From positions 342,972-406,971 of the forward strand of contig VSDK01028485.1 of the NCBI GenBank assembly GCA_009767595.1: 64,000 nucleotides of DNA, given 5' to 3'. The notes below the pieces were generated by a model. That model saw only the letters and a list, made by a program, of their open reading frames with translations. It did not search any database and was not told the origin of the DNA. Position numbers and translations under genes: made by a program. Positions 1-11,215 of the stretch are shown piece by piece (within the stretch, counting starts at the first letter, position 1; each line of letters begins with the position of its first letter). The stretch is from Symbiodinium kawagutii (lineage: Eukaryota > Sar > Dinophyceae > Suessiales > Symbiodiniaceae).

Positions 1-739
1 CTGAAAAGCAGCTTTGCACACCGCTGGCTCAAGGGCACGTCTGGTACTTGGCTTCAAACTAAAGCATGGTAAAATTTGTCCGGTTGATTCACATGTATTT
101 GCTTGGTCAGTTGATGATTTGTTGATGGTAAGACCATGGTTGATAAATGGTTGATGGGCCATCAAAGTTGATGGGCAACTAACCATCAACTAGACAACTA
201 TAAATCAAACAGCAGAATCCAGAGTAGCTGCCATGGCTCATGTAGGGATGAAAATCCAGAGTCTCTTGGAAAGAGCCAGCCACTGTTGAAACGCCCAAAA
301 TCCCAGATTACCACCCAACAATTCTAACCATGTTACATGGTGCTGCCCACAAATCGCACTGACCAGTTTCAAGTTGTTTCAAATTTCAAATATGGTTTTA
401 ATGTATGTCAAAACAATCGACTCATTCCATGGTTCTACTCTATTCCATGGTACCGGGTGGACTAGTTTTGTCCACGCCAGTAGCACTCAAACACCACTTT
501 CGTGGTTGCAAAAACGACATATGTGCACATGCACATGTATGTTTAAACATGTGTATATATATATATCTGTTTGTATACATACAGATTTCTATTCTATCAA
601 TATATACGTACATACATGCATATATATGTATAAATATATATATATATATTTGTCTATGTACACCTATATATGTTTTCGAAAAGTCCATGTATGATCATGT
701 ATGGATATTACAAACTCACATCGATTTACCAATCTCAAG
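1..739. other. AT-rich non-coding stretch with alternating-TA tract
   Basis: No convincing gene is visible. Around 540-665 the sequence turns into purine-pyrimidine alternation (TATATA, TACATA, ATGTAT), which leaves short open frames on both strands that are not credible proteins. Short ATGGTTGAT-type words, common throughout the window, begin here. Confidence 0.6.
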
Positions 740-835
740 GACCGCCCTTCGGCTCCTGGAGAATCTCTTGAAGAGCCAATGCCTATCGTGGCGTTCGGCG
801 CAGCGATCTGCTTGGCAATGGTCGATGTGGTTCAT
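740..835 (+). other. Exon-like GC-rich island
   Basis: A short GC-rich patch stands out from its AT-rich surroundings. On the plus strand, after CTCAAG, a frame reads through PMPIVAFGAAICLAM, which could be part of a membrane segment, before reaching a stop in the flanking AT-rich DNA. Another frame is also open. The protein family is not recognised, and the island could be one exon of a gene with long introns. Confidence 0.3.
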
Positions 836-844
836 GATGGTTGA

Positions 845-1080
845 TCGGGAAAACTAGTGATCAAATAGTGATCAATAGTGGTTAAATAGTGACTAATAGA
901 AGTGGTTAATACTGGCTCAATAGGGATTAACTAGTGATCATGAAAACTAGTGATGAACTAGTGATCAGTAGTGGTTAAATAGTGATTAATCACTAGTGAT
1001 GCCATACATCACTAGTGATTAACTAGCCATTCTAGTGATAACTCCTGATCAATAGTGGTTAAATAGCGATTGATAGTGGT
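845..1080. repeat. Degenerate AGTGATTAATAGTGGTTAA repeat field
   Basis: Variants of AGTGATCAATAGTGGTTAA recur about ten times with irregular spacing. Near 989-1020 two copies of ATCACTAGTGAT, itself a perfect palindrome, are separated by eight bases. The field looks like decayed tandem duplication and has no coding potential. Confidence 0.6.
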
Positions 1081-1116
1081 TCGCAATAATGTTTTATAAT
1101 GGTTAATGATCATAAT

Positions 1117-1223
1117 CTGGTTGATGGTTGAACCGCCCTCTCATGAAAGATATGAGTCAACCAACCAACCATATGGTAATATGTGGGAAAACTAAAAATG
1201 TCAATCAAACCTCCAACCACTGA
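1117..1223. mobile_element. Family B inverted-repeat element, diverged copy
   Basis: It begins CTGGTTGATGGTTGAACC, contains ATGAAAGATAT and a GTGGGAAAACTAAAAATG core, and ends TCAAACCTCCAACCACTGAT. The same order of words occurs in the better copy at 14233-14333 and in the copy at 63762-63863. The ends are imperfect inverted repeats. No protein is encoded. Confidence 0.5.
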
Positions 1224-2350
1224 TGGCTAGTAGCCGACCAATGGGTAAGACCCAGCAACTAGCAACAGCATACAACAGCCAAGAATAGTGGACCATGGCG
1301 ATGGTCTAATGATAGTTAAGTGATGTTACTGATTATAGTAAGATTCACTTGTGGTCAACAAGTGGGGTAAACCTGGCAATGGATGATGATGATTGATTAT
1401 TGTCAATGACGATTGACGATGGTCATCTAATGTCATCTAATGGTATACAGTGTTAACAACACCCAATGATAAAGTGATTCTGTATGTAATGACTATAATT
1501 ATGGTCAATGACTTCAACACTGATTGATATCTCGGGCATGTTTATATATAGTTATATGTATACGATGGTGAGTATCTAAAAGTTGCACATGATTATACAT
1601 CCAGTAAAGTAACCATGTGATATTGTTTTGTCATGTATTTAAAGGTCGCTCAGCGGTTGCTTAATGGTATCCTGGTCAATAATGGTCAAAAACAGTCAAC
1701 GAGACTGTATTTGATGCAGGTAATGGTTGATAATGTCAGTAGTTATCAATCATGATTGCTAGGCCGTTCCGTCGACTACTTCAAGTAGTTGGCGAGTGAA
1801 AAGAAGATATATGATGACATGTAAGGAGTACGGGTACCGGCGGTTAAGTAACGCAATATTTGGTAATGATGGGCACATGTTGATTACTATCAGAATTGCA
1901 AACTACGCATAGGACTCTTGCCGACAAAGTAGCAAACATTAGGACCAACATGACCAACCATTCATTCAGTGAATACCAACAACCAGCACCAACAAGAGTC
2001 GGTAGAAACTAGCACCTGCTTGTGCTTGGTGCTATACAAGAGCTTGAGAAATTCTTGGTATAGAGATTATGGCTTCTCATAGGTGTGTACAAGCCCCATA
2101 GCTTTCTTTTGGTACAGCTGTTTGGCTTGTAATTAGTGACGAGATTTGGCTTGTAATGTTTTGGCTTCGTCAAATTACAAGCCATAGCTTTCTCATAGGT
2201 GTGTAATTTCTTTTTGGTATACAGAGCCATGGTTTTTCCCTTCAGTAGCTACGAGTCCAGCTTTCGTCAACTCTGCCTCAGTCGGCTGATCGCCCACAGA
2301 CAGCACGTGCACACGTGCCTAGGTTGCCCATGGGAAGGCTACGTGGCGTC
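1224..2350. other. AT-rich non-coding stretch with local duplication
   Basis: No gene is seen. Between 2067 and 2225 the phrase CTCATAGGTGTGTA followed by a GGTATACAG-type ending appears twice. Between the two copies, GGCTTGTAAT and ATTACAAGCC form an inverted pair. This is a small local duplication. Confidence 0.5.
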
Positions 2351-2352
2351 AA

Positions 2353-2431
2353 TGGTTGCTTGGTTGGTTGGTTGGTTGGTTGGTTGGTTGGTTGGTTGGT
2401 TGATTGGTTGGTTGGCTGGTTGGTTGGTTGG
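2353..2431. repeat. (GGTT)n microsatellite
   Basis: About 18 tetranucleotide units with few interruptions. Read in frame, one strand gives WLVGWLVG and the other TNQPTNQP, which accounts for the open frames covering 2199-2567. They are repeat artefacts. Confidence 0.9.
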
Positions 2432-2599
2432 GATCAAGAACCTAGAGCAACAAGCAATCACATTGAAGAGCAATGTTGGTGTTAGTTCGCTTGGTTGGAA
2501 AGCCATGGTTGGGTTCCCCACGTTAGTTCGCTTGCCGAAGCTGAGGACCATGACCGTGACTCTATGAAGTCCAAGACATCCGGAGTCCTTGATATCTCT

Positions 2600-2690
2600 G
2601 GTGACCGTTGAAGTACGGTAACTAAGGGTTAACTAAGGGTTACATAAGGGCTAACTATGGGTTACATAGGGGTTAAGTAAGGGTTCACTG
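2600..2690. repeat. Imperfect TAAGGGTTA(C) repeats
   Basis: Six to seven irregular copies of a 10-13 bp unit built on TAAGGGTTA. It resembles telomeric repeats only superficially: the spacing is irregular, the array is under 100 bp, and it lies inside the window with ordinary sequence on both sides. Confidence 0.6.
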
Positions 2691-3020
2691 TTTAATAAAA
2701 ACCAGACCAGCCATTGACTCAGACTGGAAGATTTCCCAAGGGTTATGGTATAATTTGAACAAATCTCCACCAACTGCGGTTGGCTTTTGGCCATAGGGAC
2801 TTTCCATACCATACTTCTTAGTGAACGATGTCGCTGCGAAGGATGCAGAGAGACCTCTGTGAAACATCCGTTGCACCCAGTTGATATCGTCCGTGATCAT
2901 CCACTAGACCTTCTCCCATACACAGAGTAGTTACTCGGCTGACACCTTTCTGGCCGTGAAGGATCCCACAACCTCGGTCAATTCTTGACATTAAAAATGA
3001 TTCAATATATTGGACATTAT

Positions 3021-3022
3021 GG

Positions 3023-3054
<32 letters not shown>

Positions 3055-3055
3055 G
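3021..3055. repeat. (GTT)n microsatellite
   Basis: Eleven to twelve clean GTT triplets. The minus-strand reading gives a run of asparagine and makes a spurious open frame. Confidence 0.9.
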
Positions 3056-3189
3056 GGTGAAACAAGCACTGAATACCCGTTGTTCAATGTAGTATTTCAA
3101 TGTTTTTTAAAGTTTAGAACCTTCATGATCTTCTTTAAGGGTAGCATTGATGTTTTGTGATTTTGTTGTATGCACATCGGATTTCTGAT

Positions 3190-3790
3190 GTCCATCTTAT
3201 ATTGACCCCCCCTTAAAAAACAACGCACGGGTATCCAGTGTTTGTTTGCTGGCTGGTGCGAGCAAGCAAAGGTTGTTGTTAACACCCCCCCCCCAGAAAA
3301 CAACACACGGGTAACCAGCGTTTGTTTGTTCACCTCTGGGAGCAAGCAGCAATGGTTGTTTCGGTATATGGTTTAGTATTCGCTTGCCTATTGAATATAG
3401 AAGCTTGGTTTGACCAAAGGCTGGTTGTTGACTGACCCCCCCTCCAAAACAACAACGGGTAACCAGTGTTTGTTTCACGAAAGGTTTGGTTGTTGACTGC
3501 CCCCCCTTCCAAAACAACCACGGGTAACCAGTGTTTGTTTCACGAAAGGTTTGGTTGTTGACTGACCCCCCCTCCAAAACAACAACGGGTAACCAGTGTT
3601 TGTTTCACGAAAGGTTTGGTTGTTGATTGCCCCCCCTTCCAAAACAACCACCGGTAACCAGTGTTTGTTTCACGAAAGGTTTGGTTGTTGACTGGCCCCC
3701 CTGCCAAACGACAACGGGTAACCAGTATTTGTTTCACGAAGGATTTGGTTGTTGACTGAGTTTTCTTTCCAAACCAACCACGGGCAACGA
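3190..3790. repeat. 65-bp tandem repeat array with C-runs
   Basis: Units of the form ACGGGTAACCAGTGTTTG, CACGAAAGGTTTGGTTGTTGA and a 5-8 base C-run recur with a 65-bp period between about 3457 and 3720 (64-66 for the last units). The GGGTA word falls at 3457, 3522, 3587, 3652 and 3716. More diverged copies lie at 3229 and 3309, and two further partial copies at 4160-4262. Because 65 is not a multiple of three, the frame rotates from unit to unit. The overlapping minus-strand frames reading NTGYPWLFW are therefore not a protein. Confidence 0.85.
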
Positions 3791-4262
3791 ATGTTTATCA
3801 TTTCAATGTGGGAACCATTGGTTGTTTTCCCTCAGGGGTCGTTGTTTTCCAAGCTGGAGGTTTTGGAAGCAGAATTTTGAAAGGGGCTTGTAAATGCATT
3901 GTTTATCCCCAATCATCTTACTTCAGGAAGTGCTGATCAGAATTAGTGGTCCGGATGAGAATAGATAGTGGTTTGTGGTAAGTTGCGCTGGGAATACCAG
4001 GATGATAAAGAATAGATAGTGTTTTTCGTTGATAGGTTTATCCACAATCATTGTACTCTTGAACGCAGAATCACCTATCATAGTTGTAGTGATACTTCTT
4101 GTTCGCTGCTAATGGCAATGTCAACTATTATTAATGCCATCGATCCATGACATGTAATACCGACTGGGGGGGGGGTGAAAACAACACACGGGTAACCAGT
4201 ATTTGTTTGTTGAATAGTGGAGAAACAAGGAAAAAACACGGGTAACCAGTAATTGTTTGTTC

Positions 4263-4263
4263 C

Positions 4264-4298
<35 letters not shown>

Positions 4299-4334
4299 GC
4301 TGTTGCTGTTGCTGTTGCTGTCGTTGTTGCTGAT
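4263..4334. repeat. (TTG)n/(CAA)n triplet tract
   Basis: Roughly 24 TTG triplets with a few CTG interruptions, read on the minus strand as polyglutamine. It directly follows two diverged units of the 65-bp array. Confidence 0.9.
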
Positions 4335-4673
4335 TTACCATTATTGGTTGGTGTAGTTGTTGATGTTGTTTATCAACCATGATCAACCAACAGCGGGTAG
4401 TTTGATTCTGCATGAGTTCGACGGCTCAGACTCCAGACTTTGACGCTGTCGCCGTAGTACCTGCGACGGATGGACGGAGGTGGAACATGTTGGAACCCCT
4501 TCAGTGGCACAAAAGCTGGTTGGTTGGTTAGGCGACTCACAGCCGTAGCAGCTTTCCAAGGACACCCTTGATCTGAGAACCGCGGCCCAACAGCTGTTCC
4601 TTTTTGGGCCTTCGTTCAAGCTTCGACCGTTGTTTTAGCTGCCATGAAACCCATCCGACGTTTGGGTGTCGCT

Positions 4674-6344
4674 CTACAGTGAGAGCCGGGTCCTACCAAT
4701 CACTTCGTTTCCAGCTTGGCAGTTGGTCGCGTTGCTCATGGATCTCTCCATCGGTTTCCGTTTCCGGGTCATTAGATAGACACCTTTCTTTACGGCGTAG
4801 GTGATGATGTAAAGACTACAGAAGGCTCCAAAAACGGCAAATCCACGAATCAAGGCAGGGCTACTGTGGAATGCGCTGTAAGTTGCAAGAAGAAGACCAC
4901 CCATCAATGCAGCAACTGCGCCCAGGGTCAAAGCCAGTGCAAGGTTCAGAAGGACATCGGAGAATATGCCACCACCACAACAAGCTGCACGGCCGCAGTA
5001 GCGCTTGGTCAGAAAAATGCCAAATTCACCAAACATAGGTGCACAAAGCACGCACGCGACCAAACAAAGGAGAGACCACTCAGTCGCTATGGCCCAATAT
5101 CCAATATTGATGTTTGTGGCAATAAAATCCATGAGTGCCCACAAAATTGGCATGGACACTTTCAGGATCCACCCTTGGGTGAAAACATTTTGGCACAACT
5201 CTTCTGTAACAACGCCTGACAGTTCTGACCGAAAGGATTCCTCGAAGGCCTCAATACTACCAAACCAGCATTGCTCAACGACGTGCCGATCGCACAAAAT
5301 TGGACGGCCATGAGCATTCATATGGTCCATTTCACAGCAAGAGCTTTTCACGGTGTCAAAAGTTTTCGATCGAAGTTTCTCCTCCAAGATTTGTACTGAA
5401 TAAAAGTAAGCACGAAAAGTCGCCACTGCAAAAACACCCACCACTCCGCCGAAAACCATGAGACCCACAATGGGAATCAGAAATGCAAATCCAAAGCCCA
5501 AAGGCATTGGCAGTGTCGTCAATCCTAACATCGCAGCAGAAACTGCAAGGAAAGCTGCGATTGAACATGGTCCCACAAAGGTCGGCCGAACAATCAACAC
5601 TTTTTTGTTGCCCTCTGTTTTTCGGCATTTCAAGAATGCCGCCAACTCGAACAAACACCAAAGTCGGTCGCTCCAGCTGGGGTCCCAAAGCACCAGCATT
5701 TCCTTGGAGTTCTTCAGCATCCCTGCAAGGCTGAGAATGGCGTGTGCCTTGAGTTCTGGATCCTCGCTGATGCAAACACGGTCAAAAAACACTTCCTGCT
5801 GCGGCTTCCACAGGATGAAGCAGGTCACAGTAACCACGAGCCCTGTTGCCGTGCTCCAAGTGGACCAGAGAATCGCCTCACCCGGCACTGTCCGACTGAA
5901 GCCAGGCAAGAGACCCAAGCCAAACAGACCCATCGCCACCGTGGCAGCAGAGGTACCCAGGAGGATAGAAGGCCAACCATTGTACAACTCCAGGAGTGTC
6001 AGCACCTTTGCCCAAGAGCTTCCATGCCACGAGTGGGACCAGAACATTGAGATGTTCGCACTTTTCCGACTTTTGTGATAAAAGTCTTTATCTTCTGAAC
6101 GGAAAGCCTCAGCGCAATTCTGAAAAGCTTGGCATGCCCGTGTCACGCGCAGGACATCAGGCTTGGTGATCGCCAGCTTGCCCACGCGCTGTGCTACTCG
6201 TGGGGCCATTTCTTCGTTCACACGCGCCTGCTCAGCCGTGACCAGGTGATGCTCGCCGGTGATGTGGCTGCTGACGTGCCGTTCCTGCTGCCCTTCGCTG
6301 CTGTCATCGCTGGTATCAATGCTGCTGTCATCGCTGCAAGACAT
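4674..6344 (-). CDS. Multi-pass membrane protein with split TIR-like SHSW domain
   Basis: Single-exon gene of 556 codons from the ATG at 6344. The open frame runs upstream to an in-frame TAA near 6400 but has no earlier ATG. An AG at 6381-6382 could also be a splice acceptor, so a longer spliced N-terminus is possible. The N-terminus is Ser/Asp-rich and soluble. SHSWH lies at about residues 103-107, followed by a KVLTLLELYNG helix. After two hydrophobic segments (about 125-146 and 157-180) come FFDRVCIS (186-193) and LWDPSWSDRLWCLFELAAF (219-237). Six more hydrophobic segments lie near 260-278, 282-310, 396-413, 418-438, 461-488 and 497-519. The SHSW, D-x-x-CI and RLWC-x-FE motif order is that of TIR-like domains in dinoflagellate membrane proteins (family knowledge from memory). 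The role is inferred to be sensing or scaffolding in a membrane, and no enzymatic activity can be claimed. It ends Arg/Lys-rich. The long plus-strand frames here are antisense. Confidence 0.85.
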   Translation of the reverse strand: MSCSDDSSIDTSDDSSEGQQERHVSSHITGEHHLVTAEQARVNEEMAPRVAQRVGKLAITKPDVLRVTRACQAFQNCAEAFRSEDKDFYHKSRKSANISMFWSHSWHGSSWAKVLTLLELYNGWPSILLGTSAATVAMGLFGLGLLPGFSRTVPGEAILWSTWSTATGLVVTVTCFILWKPQQEVFFDRVCISEDPELKAHAILSLAGMLKNSKEMLVLWDPSWSDRLWCLFELAAFLKCRKTEGNKKVLIVRPTFVGPCSIAAFLAVSAAMLGLTTLPMPLGFGFAFLIPIVGLMVFGGVVGVFAVATFRAYFYSVQILEEKLRSKTFDTVKSSCCEMDHMNAHGRPILCDRHVVEQCWFGSIEAFEESFRSELSGVVTEELCQNVFTQGWILKVSMPILWALMDFIATNINIGYWAIATEWSLLCLVACVLCAPMFGEFGIFLTKRYCGRAACCGGGIFSDVLLNLALALTLGAVAALMGGLLLATYSAFHSSPALIRGFAVFGAFCSLYIITYAVKKGVYLMTRKRKPMERSMSNATNCQAGNEVIGRTRLSL

Positions 6345-6564
6345 GGTGCTCAATCGGGCTGTGGGTCCCTCGTATCTCAACTGTGAACATCTATGATGTT
6401 AGATCAGTGTTGATCAACTCCATTTTAGGTCTTAAATAGCTGCTGATTCACACCAGAAAATTCAAGGTGGTGATTTGAGCTAAAATAAACCAGCTCACAC
6501 ACCAGTAATCTCTCCAGTAAATTTTACCATCAAACAAGTTGGTAAAAATGTCACGTGTGGCCAC

Positions 6565-6601
6565 CTCGAACTGTGCGGCTGCCAAGCCAAGGGCTCCACG
6601 A
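6565..6601 (-). other. Exon-like patch abutting family C element
   Basis: Directly after ACACATCCAG, the end of the neighbouring family C element, the minus strand reads RGALGLAAAQFE and reaches a GAG|GTGGCC donor-like site. Alternatively the frame continues to VATRDIFT. It is very short and its family is unknown. It is listed because the element end would supply the AG acceptor. Confidence 0.25.
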
Positions 6602-6602
6602 C

Positions 6603-6792
6603 TGGATGTGTGCATCCCCAGTAGTGACCAGTTATGGGATATAGCCATGCTAAAACTATAGGTAGTGACTGGAAAGTAACCCTGTTAAGTTCAGGTGCAA
6701 TTAACCATGGCTATATCCTATGGCTGACCACTGTTTACCAGGATTTTATCATGGTTTCATCCCAGGAAAGTGACCCTGCGTGCTGCACATCC
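6603..6792. mobile_element. Family C inverted-repeat element (190 bp)
   Basis: It starts TGGATGTGTGCATCCCC and ends GTGCTGCACATCCA, so the outer ten bases are near-perfect inverted repeats. The interior holds GATATAGCCATG and CCATGGCTATATCC, a second inverted pair, plus AGTGACTGGAAAGTAACC. Comparable copies lie at 10070-10200 and 60773-60896. No protein is encoded. Confidence 0.6.
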
Positions 6793-6849
6793 AGCTGCAG
6801 GTGTTGCTTCACAGTCTGGTTGTCATCCATGATGACCAGCCCAGGTTGA

Positions 6850-9800
6850 TCGTTCGTTGTCACTTGAATCCTCCAACAGTTCCGCAGTTCCAGAATTCCA
6901 TACTGTGCAAACTAGCCAACCTACCCAATCTACCAAGCTTGTTAACCATGATGAATATTCAGTGGCCACTAGACAATGACCTAGTTCCATGCTGCTATAC
7001 CAATGTCCCAGAAGCTTCTCGGTATCGCAAGCGCGAATCACGCAGAACGAACAGCCGCAAGTTCTAGGAGATCAAGGCGAGCGATCATCCAGATCTCATC
7101 CAATGTAAGATTTGCGTACCCAAGTGACCGGTGTTGAGGCTTCAAATATGGTTGGTTCAAAGATTTTTGAATTTCCCGTGTTTGGTTGAGTATAGTTGAT
7201 TATTGTGGATCTGCTGATCCCTTTAGCATTCACTACATGATTGTTGAGGGGCTAGGCATCATTTGTCAGTGCTTCGTGGCTCAGGATAGTTACTGTAAAA
7301 AAATAATGCTTGGTAAGCGGCAATCATGATTCATCAAGCTCAGGAACTAGTACAGTATCTCATCTATGAATCCTGACTCCGAACCATCGTTTGCAATCGT
7401 AAACCGTTGCTCACCATAATCAACATCTCACCGGTCCCCAAATCTGCATTGGGTTATTGGAATATCCTCCGAAGAACCATTGTCACTCATTGATGAAGCA
7501 ATAATTGAGGTGCAAATAAGTGAAATCGTGATTTAACGGCAGGTTCACCTGTTGAAAGAGCAAGAATCCTCTTAAATAATGGTTCAGCCAAGGCTGGTGA
7601 AGCAACGTCTTCTGCCATCCTGCCGGAAATCCTCGTATCTGATGTTGCTTGACAAATTCCTATAGGTCTATGTGCTGAACTAACAGCAGCGCACTTGTCG
7701 AGGACGGCAGACATGGCAGCCTGCGGAAGATCAGCAAGGGCTGAAAACGACGAGATGTTGACACAGCTGGAGCGGTTGTCCTAATGATTCATACTGGGTC
7801 AGGATGGTTGATGATGGTTGATACTGGTTGATGATGGTTGATACGGGTTGTATAATTCACGAAAATTGATGAGACTTGTTGACGGTCGTTGGTGACTTGG
7901 TTAATAATGGTTAAATCTTAAGAGATTGGTTGTACTGGTTGATACTTGGCAAAGTTGCTAAAAATGATGGTCAATTTAGGTTAGATTCATCATGATCTGT
8001 GATGGTTCAGAATGAGTAGGTTGGATGCCCTCCGGTAATCTACCACGGCTGGAAATTCACCGCCAGGCATAGCTTTGTTCTTCGTTGCTAAAACCTAAAT
8101 TCATGAAGGTTGTAGGAAAGGTGCACCCCCAAAAAATTGAAGGCTTGTTTATTTAAGGGATCGAAAATCATCATCAACCATGAAATGATTCATCACCGTC
8201 GATTCACTGTTGATGAATTGGCCATCAATTCACCAGTGATGATTCTTGAACCGCTGTTGACCTGCGCACAGTTCCAAATGATATCGTGTGCAATTTCACC
8301 ATGGGTAACCTGCGATGGATGTTCTTAGGGAATCAACACACGCTGGTTCTTCATTGCCATCAATCAATCTTATTTGACATGATTCAACAGCATCAACTAT
8401 GGTTGACTGTTCACAGTTCTCAGTGATCAATGGTAAATGGTCTCAGCCATCATTAGATATGACTATATAAGCATACAACCATCATTAAACGCAACATTGA
8501 CCACCCTTACAGCCATCAACAACCACCCTTTACAACTATCCTCACAACCATCAGTCCTTACAACCATCCTTACAACCACCATTAATCAATCAGTATTTAA
8601 CCATCATTGCTATTCACGATAGCCAAAATCATCATGCTTAACCATCAAAAACATCATGCTTAACCATCAAACTCATCATGTAAATCATCAGGAATCAGCA
8701 TTCAACCTCCAAACTCAACCATTTCACCCCTGCCCTGCCCCGGCGCCTTCTTGGCTGCAATGCCTTCCTGGAAGGGATCCAGGGATCCAATGTGATGGGA
8801 AACAATTGGTACCAGCAGGAAATAGACATTTATGGTACATGGTTATCTTATTGTTGTTTATCATGGCTTATTATGGTTTATAATCTTTTGTGAATAGGAA
8901 ATTCGTAGACACTACCACAATGAATATAAATAGGAAATTCATAGTCATGGCTTATGATATTTATCTATGGTTCATAATGGTCGTGGACATCTATGGACAA
9001 TGGTACAGCTGGGTCATTTACTAATGGTTCTGGTTTATTTGCTTGATTTCGTCATTACATACGATTTATTTGTAGACTAGTTAACTGGTACCTGGCACAA
9101 TTGTGGTGCACCCTAGTTTACCTGCTCCCCCAATTGCTGTTTTTGCATTGGAGGTGCCACCGTATCAGCCCGGTCCATAGCGTAACCACCAGTAAATAGC
9201 ATCCACCCAAAATATTGGATTTATCAGAATCCACAGGGAGAAACCCTTGCGAGCCACCAGGATAATAGAGTAACACACAGGACTGAAACGGCTTGTACCA
9301 CACGTCCCATATGAAAATTGTGGTTCTTACGCACTGAGCCCTCACTGAGATCCAACATCCTATGGACGCCATCTGAGCCCCAAGAATCAAGGAAACGTCA
9401 CCATACTGCTTGGACTTTTGCATATATACATGTGTGCATGCACACATATACACACATAGTTGTATAGCCATTCGTGTAATGTATATAAGTGAATCAAAGG
9501 TTGATAGTAGATGCAACAGTGTCTGAATTAGATTACTATATAGCCATGATCAACCCTTCTTAGCATCATATGAAACCCGTTGACAATAAGTACACTACGA
9601 ACTGCTCCGCTGAAGTAAATAGTAAATCCATATGAAAAAACAACCTCCAGTTTACCTTAATATGGATCTAGCATTAAGTAGTATGGATCTACCATTCATT
9701 CGTATAATATACCTCAAATAGCTTGCGACTTCTCCCAAATATGCCTGGGCTTCTCAAGATGTATCCAACATTTCCGGGAGAACTCCAGCCATTGTTGGGA

Positions 9801-9900
9801 GAAATATCGCCAGAAATCCGCCAGAATTTCCAGTGGGATATCCATCCTGACCACCGACAAGCCACCTTCATCACTCGCGACAAACGCGCGGCAGTGGGCT
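6850..9900. other. Long AT-rich stretch, mostly featureless
   Basis: No gene could be supported. ATGGTTGATACTGG words repeat around 7800-7860. A small GC-rich patch at 8725-8800 (CCTGCCCTGCCCCGGCG and following) may be exonic but is too short to assign. At 9418-9470 there is a TACACATA-type alternating tract. Confidence 0.5.
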
Positions 9901-10069
9901 GCGGAGCATAGTGCCTTGGTAGCGCCCCCGTTGGGTTGCTACACTTGGGGCTTCCTGGGAAATAACCGTGGTTATAAACCCAACAATAGAAATCACACAG
10001 TGATAGACGTAAGGTTCAACCATGGGGTAAAGTATCAAAAGCAGAAAATTGCTTCATACTTGATATACT

Positions 10070-10200
10070 TGGATGTGCAATTCGCGTTAGATTCCTGGGA
10101 GATCACCATGATTATAGATGGTTATAGACCCAATAAGATAGCTGAACGAACCCCTACAGCCATGGTTGATAATCAGTTACTAAGTGGGGGTGCACATCCA
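10070..10200. mobile_element. Family C inverted-repeat element (131 bp)
   Basis: The ends are perfect ten-base inverted repeats, TGGATGTGCA and TGCACATCCA. The interior contains TTCCTGGGAGATCACCATG and GCCATGGTTGAT, comparable with the CCTGGGAT-AACCATGG words in other copies. No exon-like sequence adjoins this copy. Confidence 0.6.
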
Positions 10201-11000
10201 CGTACAATGGATGCTTATCGATGAGAATGGTCAATCATGTAGATGAATGGTCATAGATGAATCTTGGGTTCCTACAGTTACCATCATGCTTTGAGTTTAT
10301 GGATGTCTGATCATAGTCAATGCTTCTCAATGATCAATGATGGCCTCACTTAATCAGCATTAAGCATCATTATAAAATCAAAAATCTGCATTGCTGGGAA
10401 ACCCACCTGAAGTCAAAACACCAGTTTCAACGGTTGAATGATCTATACATGGTGAGTTTTGTACTTCCAGGTTCGCCTGCCAGAGAGTAGACACCACAAG
10501 CACATCACCCTAAAACACATTCAAACAGTATACGACTTGATACGATTTGTATTTATTTCGGTGATGCACACCTTTTTGTGGCATTGCATTGGCAGTACCG
10601 AACACAGGCTTAGGTATGTCTAGATACTCAACATCACTATAGCTTTGGTTGCTTCATGGGTCCTTTAGGCGAATTACCCAAAGTTGCTATCTGAGAAAAG
10701 GGATGAGCCGGCGCGCCACAAACCTGATGCCACAGCGTCAGGTTTGGTCTCAGTTGCAAGCTTCATTGGTGTTTGTAGTTGGTTCTCGCACGCCTTGTAA
10801 TCTTCCACATTAAAAATTGTCATTGGTTAGTGTTGAGTTGCAGTTTTGGACTGTTGCAAATGTACCATTTCTTCATTACCGTTATCAACATCATTCATTC
10901 ATTAACAACCAGCGAATCACCATTTCAACTAATTACTTAAGTTTAGCTTTATCACATTTAATCACATTTCATCACCACTTCATAACCACTATAAATCCCC
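10201..11000. other. AT-rich stretch without recognisable gene
   Basis: Nothing beyond the common ATCATTCA/ATGGTCAAT words and one GC-richer patch near 10700-10760 that could not be assigned. Confidence 0.5.
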
Positions 11001-11004
11001 ATGG

Positions 11005-11215
11005 TGACCAGCCTTCGTTACTCGCTGGTAGCACCTGCCAGCACCGAGCCGCACTTCGATGTTCAACTCCCGGAAGAGTTCCCAGAGATCGGTCGTTTTG
11101 GTGTTCAAAAGCTCCACAGTTTGCTCCTTGGATCGGCTGTGGCGGTGGCTACCAGTGGTGGACCCGGTGGATCCATGGCGGTGCTGCGGTCGTTGAGGCA
11201 CCAGGGCGTGAGGGG
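11005..11215. other. Exon-like GC-rich island, strand ambiguous
   Basis: A 210-bp GC-rich block. The plus strand reads HFDVQLPEEFPEIGRFGVQK followed by a small-residue stretch. The minus strand reads EQTVELLNTKTTDLWELFRE and meets a GGCAG|GTGCTA donor. Both look like protein, so the strand cannot be decided by eye. Neither matches a family I recognise. Confidence 0.4.

Noticed and set aside
374..857. Overlapping plus-strand frames of 106 and 150 codons
   Set aside because: Largely the alternating TATA/TACA tract. Only the GC-rich end at 740-835 was kept as an exon-like island.
2600..2690. Interstitial telomere repeat
   Set aside because: The TAAGGGTTAC-type units are irregular and do not match a clean TTTAGGG or TTAGGG array.
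3197..3737. Minus-strand frames reading NTGYPWLFWKGGQSTTK
   Set aside because: Translation of the 65-bp array. The frame rotates with each unit.
4866..6386. Plus-strand frames up to 206 codons over the membrane-protein gene
   Set aside because: Antisense shadows. Their composition is unlike protein families, and the minus strand carries coherent membrane segments and motifs.
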